Below, piece by piece: positions 7,632 through 16,218 of a DNA stretch of 36,520 nucleotides; within the stretch, counting starts at the first letter, position 1; the number at the start of each line of letters is the position of its first letter. Location of the stretch: contig VSPG01000021.1 of the NCBI GenBank assembly GCA_009775265.1, positions 1 to 36,520 on the forward strand, read 5' to 3'. The notes below the pieces were generated by a model. It saw only the letters and a program-made list of their open reading frames with translations, was not told the origin of the DNA and searched no databases. Made by a program: the position numbers and the translations under genes. The stretch comes from Muribaculaceae bacterium (GTDB lineage Bacteria > Bacteroidota > Bacteroidia > Bacteroidales > Muribaculaceae).

Positions 7632-9659
7632 ATGATCGATCTGAAAAAACTCGATGGAATGATAGACTCAACGTCCATCATGCCGGAATTTGCCGACATC
7701 GAAAGCTACAAACTCCCCGAGTATCAGCTTGACTCGAAAATTCCCGAAGGTCCTATCGCGGAGAAATGGACCAACTACAAGGCCCACCAGAAGCTCGTCA
7801 ACCCCGCCAACAAGCGCAACCTCGACATCATCGTCGTGGGCACCGGCCTCGCAGGTTCGTCCGCAGCTTCCACGCTCGGCGAAATGGGCTTCAATGTCTA
7901 TAACTTCTGCATACAGGACAGCCCCCGCCGCGCGCACTCCATCGCGGCACAGGGCGGTATCAACGCAGCCAAGAACTATCAGAACGACGGCGACTCCGTG
8001 TACCGCCTGTTCTACGACACCGTGAAAGGCGGCGACTTCCGCTCGCGCGAAGCCAACGTGTACCGTCTCGCTGAAGTGTCCAACAATATCATCGACCAGT
8101 GTGTGCAGCAGGGCGTGCCCTTTGCCCGCGAATACGGCGGCCTGCTCGCCAACCGCTCTTTCGGCGGAGCGCAGGTGAGCCGCACATTCTACGCTAAAGG
8201 ACAGACCGGCCAGCAGCTCCTTCTCGGTGCCTATGCGTCGCTCAACCGTCAGATTCAGAAAGGCACCGTGCGCAGCTTCAACCGCCGCGAGATGCTTGAC
8301 ATCGTAATCATTGACGGACGCGCACGCGGTATCATTGTCCGCAACCTCGTGACAGGCGAAATCGAACGCTATGCCGCACATGCAGTGGTGCTTGCCACCG
8401 GCGGCTACGGACGCGCTTTCTTCCTCAGCACCAATGCTATGGGCTGCAACGGCTCGGCAGCCGTCCAGGCCTTCAAAAAAGGCGCATATCTTGCCAACCT
8501 CGCTTTCACGCAGATTCACCCCACCTGTATCCCCGTGCATGGCGAAGACCAGAGCAAGCTCACCCTCATGAGCGAATCGCTCCGCAACGACGGCCGCATC
8601 TGGGTGCCCAAAAAGAAAGAAGACGCGGAAGCTATCCGTGCCGGCAAAAAGAAACCCACCGACATCCCCGACGAGGACCGCGACTTCTATCTCGAGCGCC
8701 GCTATCCCGCATTCGGCAACCTCTGCCCGCGCGACATCGCGTCCCGCGCCGCTAAGGAGCGTTGCGACGCCGGATTCGGTGTGGGCACCGGCAATGCCGT
8801 ATACCTCGACTTCAAGTATGCTATCCAGCGTCTCGGAGCCGACGTGGTGCGCGACCGCTACGGCAACCTCTTCGACATGTATCAGATGATTTCCGACGAC
8901 AATCCCTACGAGACGCCGATGATGATCTTCCCGGCCAGCCACTACACCATGGGCGGCATATGGGTGGACTACGAACTGCAGACCTCCGTCAAAGGTCTCT
9001 TCGCCATCGGTGAATGCAACTTCTCCGACCACGGCGGCAACCGCCTCGGAGCATCCGCTCTCATGCAGGGTCTCGCCGACGGCTACTTCGTTCTGCCCTA
9101 CACGATGCAGAACTATCTGAGCGACCAGATTAAGGTGCCCCATTTCTCCACCGACGCCCCGGAATTCGAGGCGGCAGAGAAGGCAGTGCGCGAGCGTATC
9201 CAGAAACTCATGGACATAAAAGGCACAAAGAGCCCCGACGAACTTCACAAAAAGCTCGGCCACGTGATGTGGAACCTCGTGGGCATGGGACGTACCCTCC
9301 AGGGCCTCGTCAAAGCCCTCGGCGAAATCGAGGAGGTGCGCAAGGAATTCTACTCCGACCTCCGTGTGGTGGGCGCTCCCTACGACCTCAACACCGAGCT
9401 TGAAAAGGCTCTCCGGCTCGAGGACTTCCTTGTGATCGCACGCATGATGGCTATAGACGCCCTCAACCGCAACGAAAGCTGCGGTGCCCACTTCCGCGAG
9501 GAATACCAGACGGAGGACGGCGAAGCGAAGCGCAACGACCAGGACTACATGTACGTCAGCTGCTGGAAATACACCGGCGAAGGCGCCAAGCCCATCCTCG
9601 TCAAGGAACCCCTCAAATATGAGGCCATACAGGTGCAGACCCGCAACTACAAGTCGTAA
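7632..9659 (+). CDS. sdhA: Succinate dehydrogenase/fumarate reductase flavoprotein subunit
   Basis: Catalytic FAD subunit of complex II, interconverting succinate and fumarate on the cytoplasmic face. The Rossmann FAD motif is IIVVGTGLAGSSAASTLG. RRAHSIAAQGGINAA follows, with His102 at the position that covalently binds FAD in this family. Substrate-site motifs include QIHPTCIPVHG and the ASHYTMGGIWVD stretch, and ECNFSDHGGNRLGASALMQG carries FAD contacts near the C-terminal half. At 675 residues it is slightly longer than Bacteroides relatives. The N-terminus before DSKIPEGPIAEKWTNYKAHQ adds about 30 residues, but no other ATG lies between. In this group the enzyme usually runs as fumarate reductase in anaerobic respiration; direction cannot be told from sequence. 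Confidence 0.97.
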   Translation: MIDLKKLDGMIDSTSIMPEFADIESYKLPEYQLDSKIPEGPIAEKWTNYKAHQKLVNPANKRNLDIIVVGTGLAGSSAASTLGEMGFNVYNFCIQDSPRRAHSIAAQGGINAAKNYQNDGDSVYRLFYDTVKGGDFRSREANVYRLAEVSNNIIDQCVQQGVPFAREYGGLLANRSFGGAQVSRTFYAKGQTGQQLLLGAYASLNRQIQKGTVRSFNRREMLDIVIIDGRARGIIVRNLVTGEIERYAAHAVVLATGGYGRAFFLSTNAMGCNGSAAVQAFKKGAYLANLAFTQIHPTCIPVHGEDQSKLTLMSESLRNDGRIWVPKKKEDAEAIRAGKKKPTDIPDEDRDFYLERRYPAFGNLCPRDIASRAAKERCDAGFGVGTGNAVYLDFKYAIQRLGADVVRDRYGNLFDMYQMISDDNPYETPMMIFPASHYTMGGIWVDYELQTSVKGLFAIGECNFSDHGGNRLGASALMQGLADGYFVLPYTMQNYLSDQIKVPHFSTDAPEFEAAEKAVRERIQKLMDIKGTKSPDELHKKLGHVMWNLVGMGRTLQGLVKALGEIEEVRKEFYSDLRVVGAPYDLNTELEKALRLEDFLVIARMMAIDALNRNESCGAHFREEYQTEDGEAKRNDQDYMYVSCWKYTGEGAKPILVKEPLKYEAIQVQTRNYKS

Positions 9660-9684
9660 TCCCTATCTCTAAAGCAACAATACA

Positions 9685-10440
9685 ATGGAACATACAATCA
9701 GCGTAAATCTGAAAATCTGGCGTCAGCGTGGCCCCAAAGAGAAGGGACAGTTCGTAGACTACCACCTCGACAACGTAAGCACAGGCTCCAGCTTCCTTGA
9801 AATGCTCGACATGCTCAACCAGCACCTCGTGGAGCAGGGAGAGGAACCCGTAGTCTTCGACAGCGACTGCCGCGAAGGCATCTGCGGCATGTGCTCGCTC
9901 TACATCAACGGCCATCCCCACGGCCCCGTGCAGGGAATCACCACGTGCCAGCTCCACATGCGTAAATTCAACGACGGCGACACCATCGTCATCGAACCGT
10001 GGCGCTCCGCGGCTTTCCCTGTGGTGCGCGACCTCATGGTGAACCGCAACGCATTCGACGAAATCCAGCAGGCCGGCGGCTATGTGTCGTTCAACTGCGG
10101 CGGTGCGCAGGATGCAAACAATCTTCCCATCAGCAAGGAAGTGGCCGACATGGCCATGGACTCCGCCACCTGCATCGGTTGCGGCGCATGCGTGGCAGCC
10201 TGCAAAAACGGCTCCGCGATGCTTTTCGTATCGGCAAAGGTGAGCCAGTTCGCACTCCTGCCCCAGGGTCAGGTGGAGCGCAAGCGCCGTGCCCGCGCGA
10301 TGGTGCGCAAGATGGACGAACTCGGATTCGGCAACTGCACCAACACCGGTGCCTGCGCGGCCGAATGCCCCAAGAACATTTCTTTGAGCAACATCGCCCG
10401 TCTCAACCGCGAGTTTATCAAAGCCAAGTGCGCCGAATAA
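9685..10440 (+). CDS. sdhB: Succinate dehydrogenase/fumarate reductase iron-sulfur subunit
   Basis: Electron-transfer subunit of complex II linking the FAD of SdhA to the haem and quinone of SdhC. It has 251 residues. The [2Fe-2S] ligands are in CREGICGMCSLYINGH plus the later Cys of ITTCQ. The C-terminal ferredoxin part has CIGCGACVAACKNG and CTNTGACAAECPKNIS for the [4Fe-4S] and [3Fe-4S] clusters. It starts 25 bases after sdhA and is the last gene of the operon, followed by a strong terminator. All cluster ligands are present. Confidence 0.97.
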   Translation: MEHTISVNLKIWRQRGPKEKGQFVDYHLDNVSTGSSFLEMLDMLNQHLVEQGEEPVVFDSDCREGICGMCSLYINGHPHGPVQGITTCQLHMRKFNDGDTIVIEPWRSAAFPVVRDLMVNRNAFDEIQQAGGYVSFNCGGAQDANNLPISKEVADMAMDSATCIGCGACVAACKNGSAMLFVSAKVSQFALLPQGQVERKRRARAMVRKMDELGFGNCTNTGACAAECPKNISLSNIARLNREFIKAKCAE

Positions 10441-10462
10441 GCCCGACGCTACCGTAAACAAC

Positions 10463-10505
10463 AGCGCCCCCGCTGCCCTCAAATGGCAGCGGGGGCGCTT
10501 GCTTT
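10463..10505 (+). terminator. Strong terminator of sdhCAB
   Basis: A perfect 15 bp, very GC-rich stem (10463-10477 with 10485-10499) with a 7-base loop CTCAAAT lies 22 bases after the sdhB stop and is followed by TTGCTTTG. It insulates the helicase gene from the highly expressed sdh operon. The near-symmetric structure might also work on the other strand. Confidence 0.88.
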
Positions 10506-10541
10506 GCGCGGTCCGGCCATTATTAATGCCTGCGAAACCAA

Positions 10542-10568
10542 TATATTTGCAAAAGTGTTGTATCTTTG
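10542..10568 (+). promoter_or_regulatory. Tandem -7 boxes upstream of the DEAD-box helicase gene
   Basis: Two full matches to TAnnTTTG stand 19 bases apart: TATATTTG at 10542-10549 and TATCTTTG at 10561-10568. The second ends 25 bases before the ATG at 10594. Neither has a perfect -33 TTTG at 19-20 bp, so which one is used is unclear. With the second box the leader would be very short. Confidence 0.6.
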
Positions 10569-10593
10569 CAGATGCATAACTAAATAAGTATAT

Positions 10594-12330
10594 ATGACAT
10601 CATTTGAAGAACTGGGCATAAAGCCCGAACTGCTCCATGCCGTAGCCGACCTGGGATTTGAAAACCCCATGCCCGTGCAGGAGCAGGTGATTCCCGAGCT
10701 TCTCGGTGAAAACCGAGACCTCGTGGCGCTTGCCCAGACCGGCACCGGCAAGACGGCCGCTTTCGGCCTGCCGTTGCTGCAACTCATCGAGAGCCACCGG
10801 CGTGAGCCGCAGGCTCTTGTCCTCGCTCCCACACGCGAATTATGCCTGCAGATAGCCGGCGACCTCGCCGACTTTGCCAAATACATGCCCGACGTGGAAG
10901 TAATCCCGGTGTATGGCGGTTCGAGCATCGAAAGCCAGATACGCGCGCTCCGCGGCGGAGCTCAGATAATAGTGGCCACTCCCGGGCGCCTTATCGACCT
11001 TATCAACCGCAAGGTCGTGAGTCTTGCCGCGGTGCACACCGTGGTGCTCGACGAGGCGGACGAGATGCTCAATATGGGCTTCGTGGACAGTATAAACGAA
11101 ATTCTCGACCATGTGCCCGATGACCGTAAGCTGCTGCTCTTTTCCGCCACAATGCCTTCCGAGGTGGCGCGGATAGCGAAGCGGTACATGCGCGAACCAA
11201 AGGAAATCGTGGTGGGCACGCGCAACGAAGGTGCCGCCAATGTGCGCCACGTCTATTACATGGTGTCTGCCCGCGACAAATATGCCACACTCAAGCGTGT
11301 GGCGGACTTCAACCCCAACATATACGCCATCGTGTTCTGCCGCACCCGCCGCGACACCCAGGAGGTGGCCGACGCCCTCATACAGGACGGCTATAACGCC
11401 GACGCCCTTCACGGCGACCTCTCCCAGCAGCAGCGCGACCTCACGATGCGCAAGTTCCGCGACCGTGTCACCAAAATGCTTGTGGCCACCGATGTGGCCG
11501 CCCGCGGCCTCGACGTGGACGACCTCACCCACGTCATCAACTACGGCCTGCCGGAAGACACCGCCGTGTACACGCACCGCTCGGGACGCACAGGACGTGC
11601 CGGCAAAACGGGTGTGAGCGTAGCCATCATACATTCGCGCGAGAAAGGGCGCCTGCGCGAAATCGAGCGGATAATAGGCAAGACATTCGAGCATAAGGAT
11701 GTGCCTACGCCCGACCGCATCATAGAAAAACAGCTCTATTCGCTTGCCGACCGCATAGAGCGTGTGGCTGTCAACGACGAGGAAATAGACAAATACGTGG
11801 CCGGTGTGGAGAAAAAACTTTCGTGGCTCTCCGGGCACGATATGCTCAAGCGCATACTCTCGCTGGAATTCAACCGCCTGCTTGACTACTACAAGGATGC
11901 TCCGTCCATCGAGAACATATCAGACAAGCCCGAGAAGAAGAAGCGCCGCGAGGCATCGACGGAACCGCGCGACAAGGACCGCCGCACTGCCGAGCGCGGT
12001 ATGGCCCGTATTTATGTCAACGCGGGAAAAAGCGACGGATTCTATGCCGGCAATCTTATCGACCTGCTCAACCATCTCGTGGAGGGGCACCGCATTGACG
12101 TAGGCCGCATCGACCTCATGCCGGGATATTCGCTCTTTGATGTGCGCAAGGCTGATGTGAACCGTGTCGTGGGCGCTCTTAAAGGCGCCGACTTCCTCGG
12201 CAAACGACTTTTCAGCGAGGTTGCCGACCCTGAGAAGGATTACGCGAAAGCATCTTCACGCAGAAAACGCGGAGGTGACGCCGACGAGCCGCGTCAGCCC
12301 CGAAGCCGCAAAAAAGGTTACAGGAAATGA
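10594..12330 (+). CDS. DEAD-box ATP-dependent RNA helicase with DbpA-type RNA-binding domain
   Basis: ATP-driven RNA unwinding enzyme of the DeaD/CsdA type, used in ribosome assembly, RNA decay or cold adaptation. It has 578 residues. All core motifs are visible: a Q motif at the N-terminus, Walker A AQTGTGKT (47-54), PTRELCLQ, TPGRLIDL, DEAD (153-156), LFSATMP, VFCRTRRD, ATDVAARGLDV and HRSGRTGRAG. A charged linker follows (~445-468). A DbpA-like RNA-binding domain (~469-545) carries ARIYVNAGKSDGFYAGNLID and ends in GADFLGKRLF. A basic tail (RRKRGG ... RSRKKGYRK) closes the protein. Its last codon overlaps the ATG of the DUF3256 gene by four bases. Which of DeaD, CsdA or RhlE it corresponds to is not decided, so no symbol is given. 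Confidence 0.93.
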   Translation: MTSFEELGIKPELLHAVADLGFENPMPVQEQVIPELLGENRDLVALAQTGTGKTAAFGLPLLQLIESHRREPQALVLAPTRELCLQIAGDLADFAKYMPDVEVIPVYGGSSIESQIRALRGGAQIIVATPGRLIDLINRKVVSLAAVHTVVLDEADEMLNMGFVDSINEILDHVPDDRKLLLFSATMPSEVARIAKRYMREPKEIVVGTRNEGAANVRHVYYMVSARDKYATLKRVADFNPNIYAIVFCRTRRDTQEVADALIQDGYNADALHGDLSQQQRDLTMRKFRDRVTKMLVATDVAARGLDVDDLTHVINYGLPEDTAVYTHRSGRTGRAGKTGVSVAIIHSREKGRLREIERIIGKTFEHKDVPTPDRIIEKQLYSLADRIERVAVNDEEIDKYVAGVEKKLSWLSGHDMLKRILSLEFNRLLDYYKDAPSIENISDKPEKKKRREASTEPRDKDRRTAERGMARIYVNAGKSDGFYAGNLIDLLNHLVEGHRIDVGRIDLMPGYSLFDVRKADVNRVVGALKGADFLGKRLFSEVADPEKDYAKASSRRKRGGDADEPRQPRSRKKGYRK

Positions 12331-13025
12331 AGCGTACGGTAGTCATAGTCCTGTCCTGCCTGTTTTGCCTCGCAGCCAAAAGTGCGGCTCCAGACAGTAT
12401 CGCCGCCGGGGCGGCGCCTGTCTCGGCTCCGTTGAGCGCCACCATGACTGCACGCGATGCAGGGTCGGCCCAATGGTATTTCGCCATGGCGCCCGACGAT
12501 GTGCTGCCGCTTCTGCCTGTGAATACGCGTCTTGACATGCTTGACTACTACAACAGTGGCGTAAGCCGCCCGTCGCGCGATGCGGCCGGCGGCCGCGCAA
12601 TTGTCACGGGTTCGTCGTCGCGCAGGGTCACCTTCGAAACCGGCGACACCTGTAGCTATGAACTTGCTGTATTCACAGCCGGTTCCGACACCATTGTAGC
12701 CCTTGTGGAGACAATACGCTATCCCATGCCGGACAGCCGCATAGCGTGGTACGACAGCCGCTGGAGGCCTATAGCCCCGCCGGCGGCGGAGCCGAATCTT
12801 GACGACTGGCTTACGCGAGACGGGCGTAAGCACAGACAGGAAGTGGAGGAGGTGGTTCCGTTCATGACATCCGTGGCGGAGGCCGGGCCGGAGTCGGGCA
12901 CACTCACGTTGCGGCGGACAATCGACGCATATTTTGTGCCGTCGGAGCGCCCGGATGCCCTGCGGTGGCTTCGTCCTTCCATTGTGTTCCGCTTTAAAGG
13001 CGGCCGCTTCGAGAAAGAGCAGTGA
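12327..13025 (+). CDS. DUF3256 family exported protein
   Basis: Product of 232 residues with a signal peptide (MKRTVVIVLSCLFCLAAKSA). It resembles DUF3256, a Bacteroidales-specific family without assigned function. Recognisable are the MTARDAGSAQWYFAMAPDD start of the mature domain, then LLPVNTRLDMLDYYNSGV, and near the middle a segment on periplasmic-style beta strands (VALVETIRYPMPDSRIAWYD). Only one Cys remains after the signal peptide. The ATG overlaps the helicase stop as ATGA, which indicates translational coupling. A weak hairpin with a T-rich tail follows about 40 bases after the stop. The functional link to an RNA helicase is not apparent. Confidence 0.75.
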   Translation: MKRTVVIVLSCLFCLAAKSAAPDSIAAGAAPVSAPLSATMTARDAGSAQWYFAMAPDDVLPLLPVNTRLDMLDYYNSGVSRPSRDAAGGRAIVTGSSSRRVTFETGDTCSYELAVFTAGSDTIVALVETIRYPMPDSRIAWYDSRWRPIAPPAAEPNLDDWLTRDGRKHRQEVEEVVPFMTSVAEAGPESGTLTLRRTIDAYFVPSERPDALRWLRPSIVFRFKGGRFEKEQ

Positions 13026-13030
13026 CGCCT

Positions 13031-13042
13031 GTGTTTTAAGTA
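13031..13042 (+). repeat. Short repeat GTGTTTTAAGTA, copy 1
   Basis: This 12-mer recurs at 36439-36450. In both places it is followed within 3-6 bases by TTTATTAAA. Here the combined element runs into the 20-base repeat at 13049-13068. With only two copies and low complexity, chance is possible. Confidence 0.35.
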
Positions 13043-13048
13043 GCATGA

Positions 13049-13068
13049 TTTATTAAACAACCTCTAAA
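13049..13068 (+). repeat. 20-base intergenic repeat, copy 2
   Basis: TTTATTAAACAACCTCTAAA is identical over all 20 bases to 29484-29503, and 14 of its bases recur at 4252-4265. It lies between the DUF3256 stop and the peptidoglycan operon. It overlaps by one base the start of a hairpin. Possible roles are a regulator site or a dispersed small repeat. Confidence 0.65.
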
Positions 13069-13098
13069 GAGCCTCCATAGTGCGGCTCTGTTATTTTG
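13068..13098 (+). terminator. Possible weak terminator after the DUF3256 gene
   Basis: AGAGCC at 13068-13073 pairs with GGCTCT at 13084-13089 across a 10-base loop, and GTTATTTTG follows. The stem is only 6 bp and the T tract is short, so this is a modest candidate. It would separate the helicase/DUF3256 unit from the operon that starts at 13267. Confidence 0.45.
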
Positions 13099-13217
13099 TC
13101 GGGCTGAGAGCAAAAGCATATCGTAAAAATATTTAAATATTTGTATCCGAATATTAAATATTGCGATTCGGGCTCATTTTTAGGATGCTGTTTAAATGAA
13201 ATGTGCGGCGGATGCAT

Positions 13218-13225
13218 TATCTTTG
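13218..13225 (+). promoter_or_regulatory. -7 box of the peptidoglycan-salvage operon
   Basis: TATCTTTG, a full match to TAnnTTTG, lies 41 bases before the amidase ATG at 13267. No TTTG is found at 19-20 bp upstream. This is the only promoter-like element I see driving the eleven-gene run to 29445; no internal intergenic gap is long enough to hold an evident second one. Confidence 0.55.
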
Positions 13226-13266
13226 TGGGGTAGGGCGTATTGTGCCCCGCCAAAATCGAATAACGC

Positions 13267-16212
13267 ATGAAAGCATCATTCATCACATTGCTTGCATTAG
13301 CTGTGGCTTTTCCGGCTTTTCCGGCGGCCCAGTCCGGCTCCGGAAAGCCGGCCGTGCAGGCAGTAATTGATTCATATCGTCCCGGCACCACCGGCTTCGG
13401 TCGCATACGTGTGGACAGTATCGATGCAGACGCGCGCCGCAAGCGCGTGACCGTGTTCTGCAACGATGCCGTGTCCTATATTCCGCTTACGCAGGAGCGC
13501 GTGGCGCGCCTTAAGGCAGAAGTGGCTGAAGCGTTGGGCATACCGTCTGCAAAGGTAGATGTACGCACGGCCGGGCGCAGCCTCGACGAGCTTGCACGCT
13601 TTGCATCGAAGGCTCCGCGCGCACCTCGCGAGAAAGGCGTTTTTGTGGCCGATATGCAGGCTCAGCCAGCCCCTAAAGGGCTTGACGGAGCCAATATAGC
13701 CCTGTGGCAGAGCCACGGATGGTATTTCGAGCCTAAGCTGAACCGATGGGAGTGGCAGCGCGCACGCATATTCCAGACTGTGGAGGATCTGTACACGCAG
13801 AGCTACGTGATGCCGTTCCTTATGCCCATGCTGCAAAATGCGGGGGCCTATGTGATGAGTCCGCGCGAACGCGACACGAACACCGTTGAAATAATCGTCG
13901 ACGCCGACGGCGGATGCGCCGTTGCCGGGTATTCCGACGACGCTGCGGTCTGGAGCGATGCCGGAGTGGCCGGTTTTGCCTATGCCAAACCCTCGCTGCG
14001 CAACGGCGACAATCCGTTCCGTGCAGGCACGGCACGCAGGGCCGCGACCGTGAGCCGGCCCGACCGAGCCACGAGCGCCACATGGAGCGCCGACATTCCC
14101 GAGGCCGGAGATTATGCCGTATACGTGAGCTATGCGGCACTGCCTAAAGCCACTGCCGACGCGCGCTACACGGTGAACACCGCAGCCGGCCCGCGCGAGT
14201 TCCGTGTAAATCAGGGCATGGGTGCGGGCACATGGGTGTATCTCGGCCATTTTCCGCTGAATGCCGGCAGACAGGCCGTGGTGGAGCTGAGCACGTTAAG
14301 CTCGAAAGCCGGGCGCGCCGTCAGCGCCGACGCCGTAAAGATAGGCGGAGGCATGGGCAATGTGGAGCGCATCGTGAAGGAGCCGCTCGACAGCATTGAC
14401 TACCGCTATGTGGCTTCAGGCTATCCGCGCTTCACGGAGGGCGCACGCTATTTCCTCCAGTGGGCAGGCGCTCCCGACAGCGTATACACTCCCAGTGGCA
14501 ATGTCAATGACTACTCCGACGACTACCGCAGCCGCGGCCTGTGGGTGAACTGGCTTGCAGGCGGTTCGTCGATGTTGCCGGAACGCGAGGGTCTCGGCGT
14601 GCCCGTGGATTTGAGTTTCGCTTTCCACACAGATGCCGGAACCACACTCAACGACAGCATAATAGGTTCGCTCGGCATATACAGCACGGCCGGCGACGTG
14701 CTCGGCAACGGTTCCACGCGAATGGCTTCGCGCGACCTCACAGACCTCGTGTTGAGCAATATAACCGACGACGTGCGTGCGCAGTTCGAACCGAACTGGA
14801 CCCGCCGCGGCATGTGGGACAAGAGCTATTTCGAAGCACGTGTGCCGGAAGTGCCGGCCATGCTGCTCGAGTTGCTGTCGCATCAGAATTTCGCCGACAT
14901 GAAATACGGCCTTGATCCAGAATTCAGATTTGCCGTGTCGCGTGCCATCTACAAAGGTATGCTCGAATTCATCGCTCACCGCGACGGCCGCGAATTTGTG
15001 GTGCAGCCTCTTGCTCCTGGCGGCTTTGCCATCTCGAAAACCGGCGTTGCCGACTACCGCCTCAGCTGGCGTGCCACGCCCGACTCGCTCGAGGCGTCGG
15101 CAATGCCTGCCTACTACCTCGTGCAACAACGCGATGGATCCACGGGCAATGCGTTCCACACTATAGCCCGCGTGGAACATCCGGAATACACTTATACGGC
15201 CACGGATTCCGACATCCACAGTTTCCGCATCGTGGCCGGCAACGACGGCGGCGTGAGCTTCCCGTCGGAAGTGCTTGCGCTCAGGCATGTGGAGGGCGAA
15301 GCGCAGCCTGTGGTTATTGTGAACGGATTCACGCGCATCAGTGCTCCAGACTGGTTCGACTCCGGCGAAATCGCGGGGTTCTACGACGTGCGCGACCATG
15401 GTGTGCCTTATGTCAAGGACATCAGTTTCATAGGAAGCCAGTTCGAGTTCCGCCGCGACATCCCCTGGATGGACGACGATGCGGCCGGTTTCGGAGCTTC
15501 GCGGGCCGACTATGAGGACCGCGTGGTTGCAGGCAACACATTTGACTTTGTGGCGCTTCACGGCGAGGCCGTAGCGGCTGCGGGACGCGGTTTTGTGAGC
15601 GAAAGCCTGGAAGCGTTCTGCTCGTCGGCCGTGCGCTCGGGTGCGGATTTAGACCTTATCCTCGGCAAGCAGAAAGAGTCGGCCAAAGGGCGTGGCGTCT
15701 ACGGCACGCGCTATAAGGCATTCCCGTCGGCGCTCCAGCGGAAACTGCGTGAGCACACCGCTGCCGGCGGTTCGGTGTTCGTCAGCGGCGCCTATGTGGC
15801 CACCGACATATGGGACAACCCGTTCAGTTCGCCAGAAACAGCCGAAGCCGACAAGGCATTCGCCCGCGAAGTGCTCGGCTATGCGTGGCGCGTAGGGCAG
15901 GCTACTGTGGAGGGTGCCGTCTACGAGGTGCCCACCCGTTTCAAGGCATTTACAGGCGGCGATTTCGCGTTCAGCTGCAAGCTTAACGACGAATGCTACG
16001 CAGTGGAGTCGCCCGACTCGTTCTATGCATCCGACAAGGACAAGGGCTGCACGCTCATGCGCTACAGCGAGAACAATCTTGTGGCCGCCACGGCCTACGA
16101 TGCCGGCGCTTACCGCACTGTCGTGCTCGGTTTCCCGTTCGAGACCATCAGTACGCCGGACGCCCGTGCATCGCTCATGAAACAAGTCTTAAATTTCTTT
16201 ACAAAAAAATAG
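13267..16212 (+). CDS. Secreted N-acetylmuramoyl-L-alanine amidase-like protein with inserted golvesin-like domain
   Basis: Exported 981-residue protein, often annotated in Bacteroidota as 'xanthan lyase' or golvesin-like. Residues 1-20 form a signal peptide. The amidase_3 zinc-hydrolase fold appears in two pieces. The first holds SHGW (His150) and VED (Glu173), then the PFLMPMLQNAGAYVMSPRERD stretch. The second holds FAFHTDAGTT (His454) and MLLELLSHQNFAD (Glu535, the LxE catalytic position). Together these would supply the zinc ligands and general base. Between the pieces (~225-365) is a beta-rich golvesin C-terminal-like domain. An FnIII-like segment (~590-675) and a ~300-residue alpha/beta domain of unknown role follow. 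It would cut peptide from MurNAc in the periplasm. It is first in the operon, six bases before the glycosyltransferase. Confidence 0.8.
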   Translation: MKASFITLLALAVAFPAFPAAQSGSGKPAVQAVIDSYRPGTTGFGRIRVDSIDADARRKRVTVFCNDAVSYIPLTQERVARLKAEVAEALGIPSAKVDVRTAGRSLDELARFASKAPRAPREKGVFVADMQAQPAPKGLDGANIALWQSHGWYFEPKLNRWEWQRARIFQTVEDLYTQSYVMPFLMPMLQNAGAYVMSPRERDTNTVEIIVDADGGCAVAGYSDDAAVWSDAGVAGFAYAKPSLRNGDNPFRAGTARRAATVSRPDRATSATWSADIPEAGDYAVYVSYAALPKATADARYTVNTAAGPREFRVNQGMGAGTWVYLGHFPLNAGRQAVVELSTLSSKAGRAVSADAVKIGGGMGNVERIVKEPLDSIDYRYVASGYPRFTEGARYFLQWAGAPDSVYTPSGNVNDYSDDYRSRGLWVNWLAGGSSMLPEREGLGVPVDLSFAFHTDAGTTLNDSIIGSLGIYSTAGDVLGNGSTRMASRDLTDLVLSNITDDVRAQFEPNWTRRGMWDKSYFEARVPEVPAMLLELLSHQNFADMKYGLDPEFRFAVSRAIYKGMLEFIAHRDGREFVVQPLAPGGFAISKTGVADYRLSWRATPDSLEASAMPAYYLVQQRDGSTGNAFHTIARVEHPEYTYTATDSDIHSFRIVAGNDGGVSFPSEVLALRHVEGEAQPVVIVNGFTRISAPDWFDSGEIAGFYDVRDHGVPYVKDISFIGSQFEFRRDIPWMDDDAAGFGASRADYEDRVVAGNTFDFVALHGEAVAAAGRGFVSESLEAFCSSAVRSGADLDLILGKQKESAKGRGVYGTRYKAFPSALQRKLREHTAAGGSVFVSGAYVATDIWDNPFSSPETAEADKAFAREVLGYAWRVGQATVEGAVYEVPTRFKAFTGGDFAFSCKLNDECYAVESPDSFYASDKDKGCTLMRYSENNLVAATAYDAGAYRTVVLGFPFETISTPDARASLMKQVLNFFTKK

Positions 16213-16218
16213 AATACC

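Noticed and set aside
7668..9491. 607-codon open frame antisense to sdhA
   Set aside because: Same codon-mirror effect; sdhA is unquestionable.
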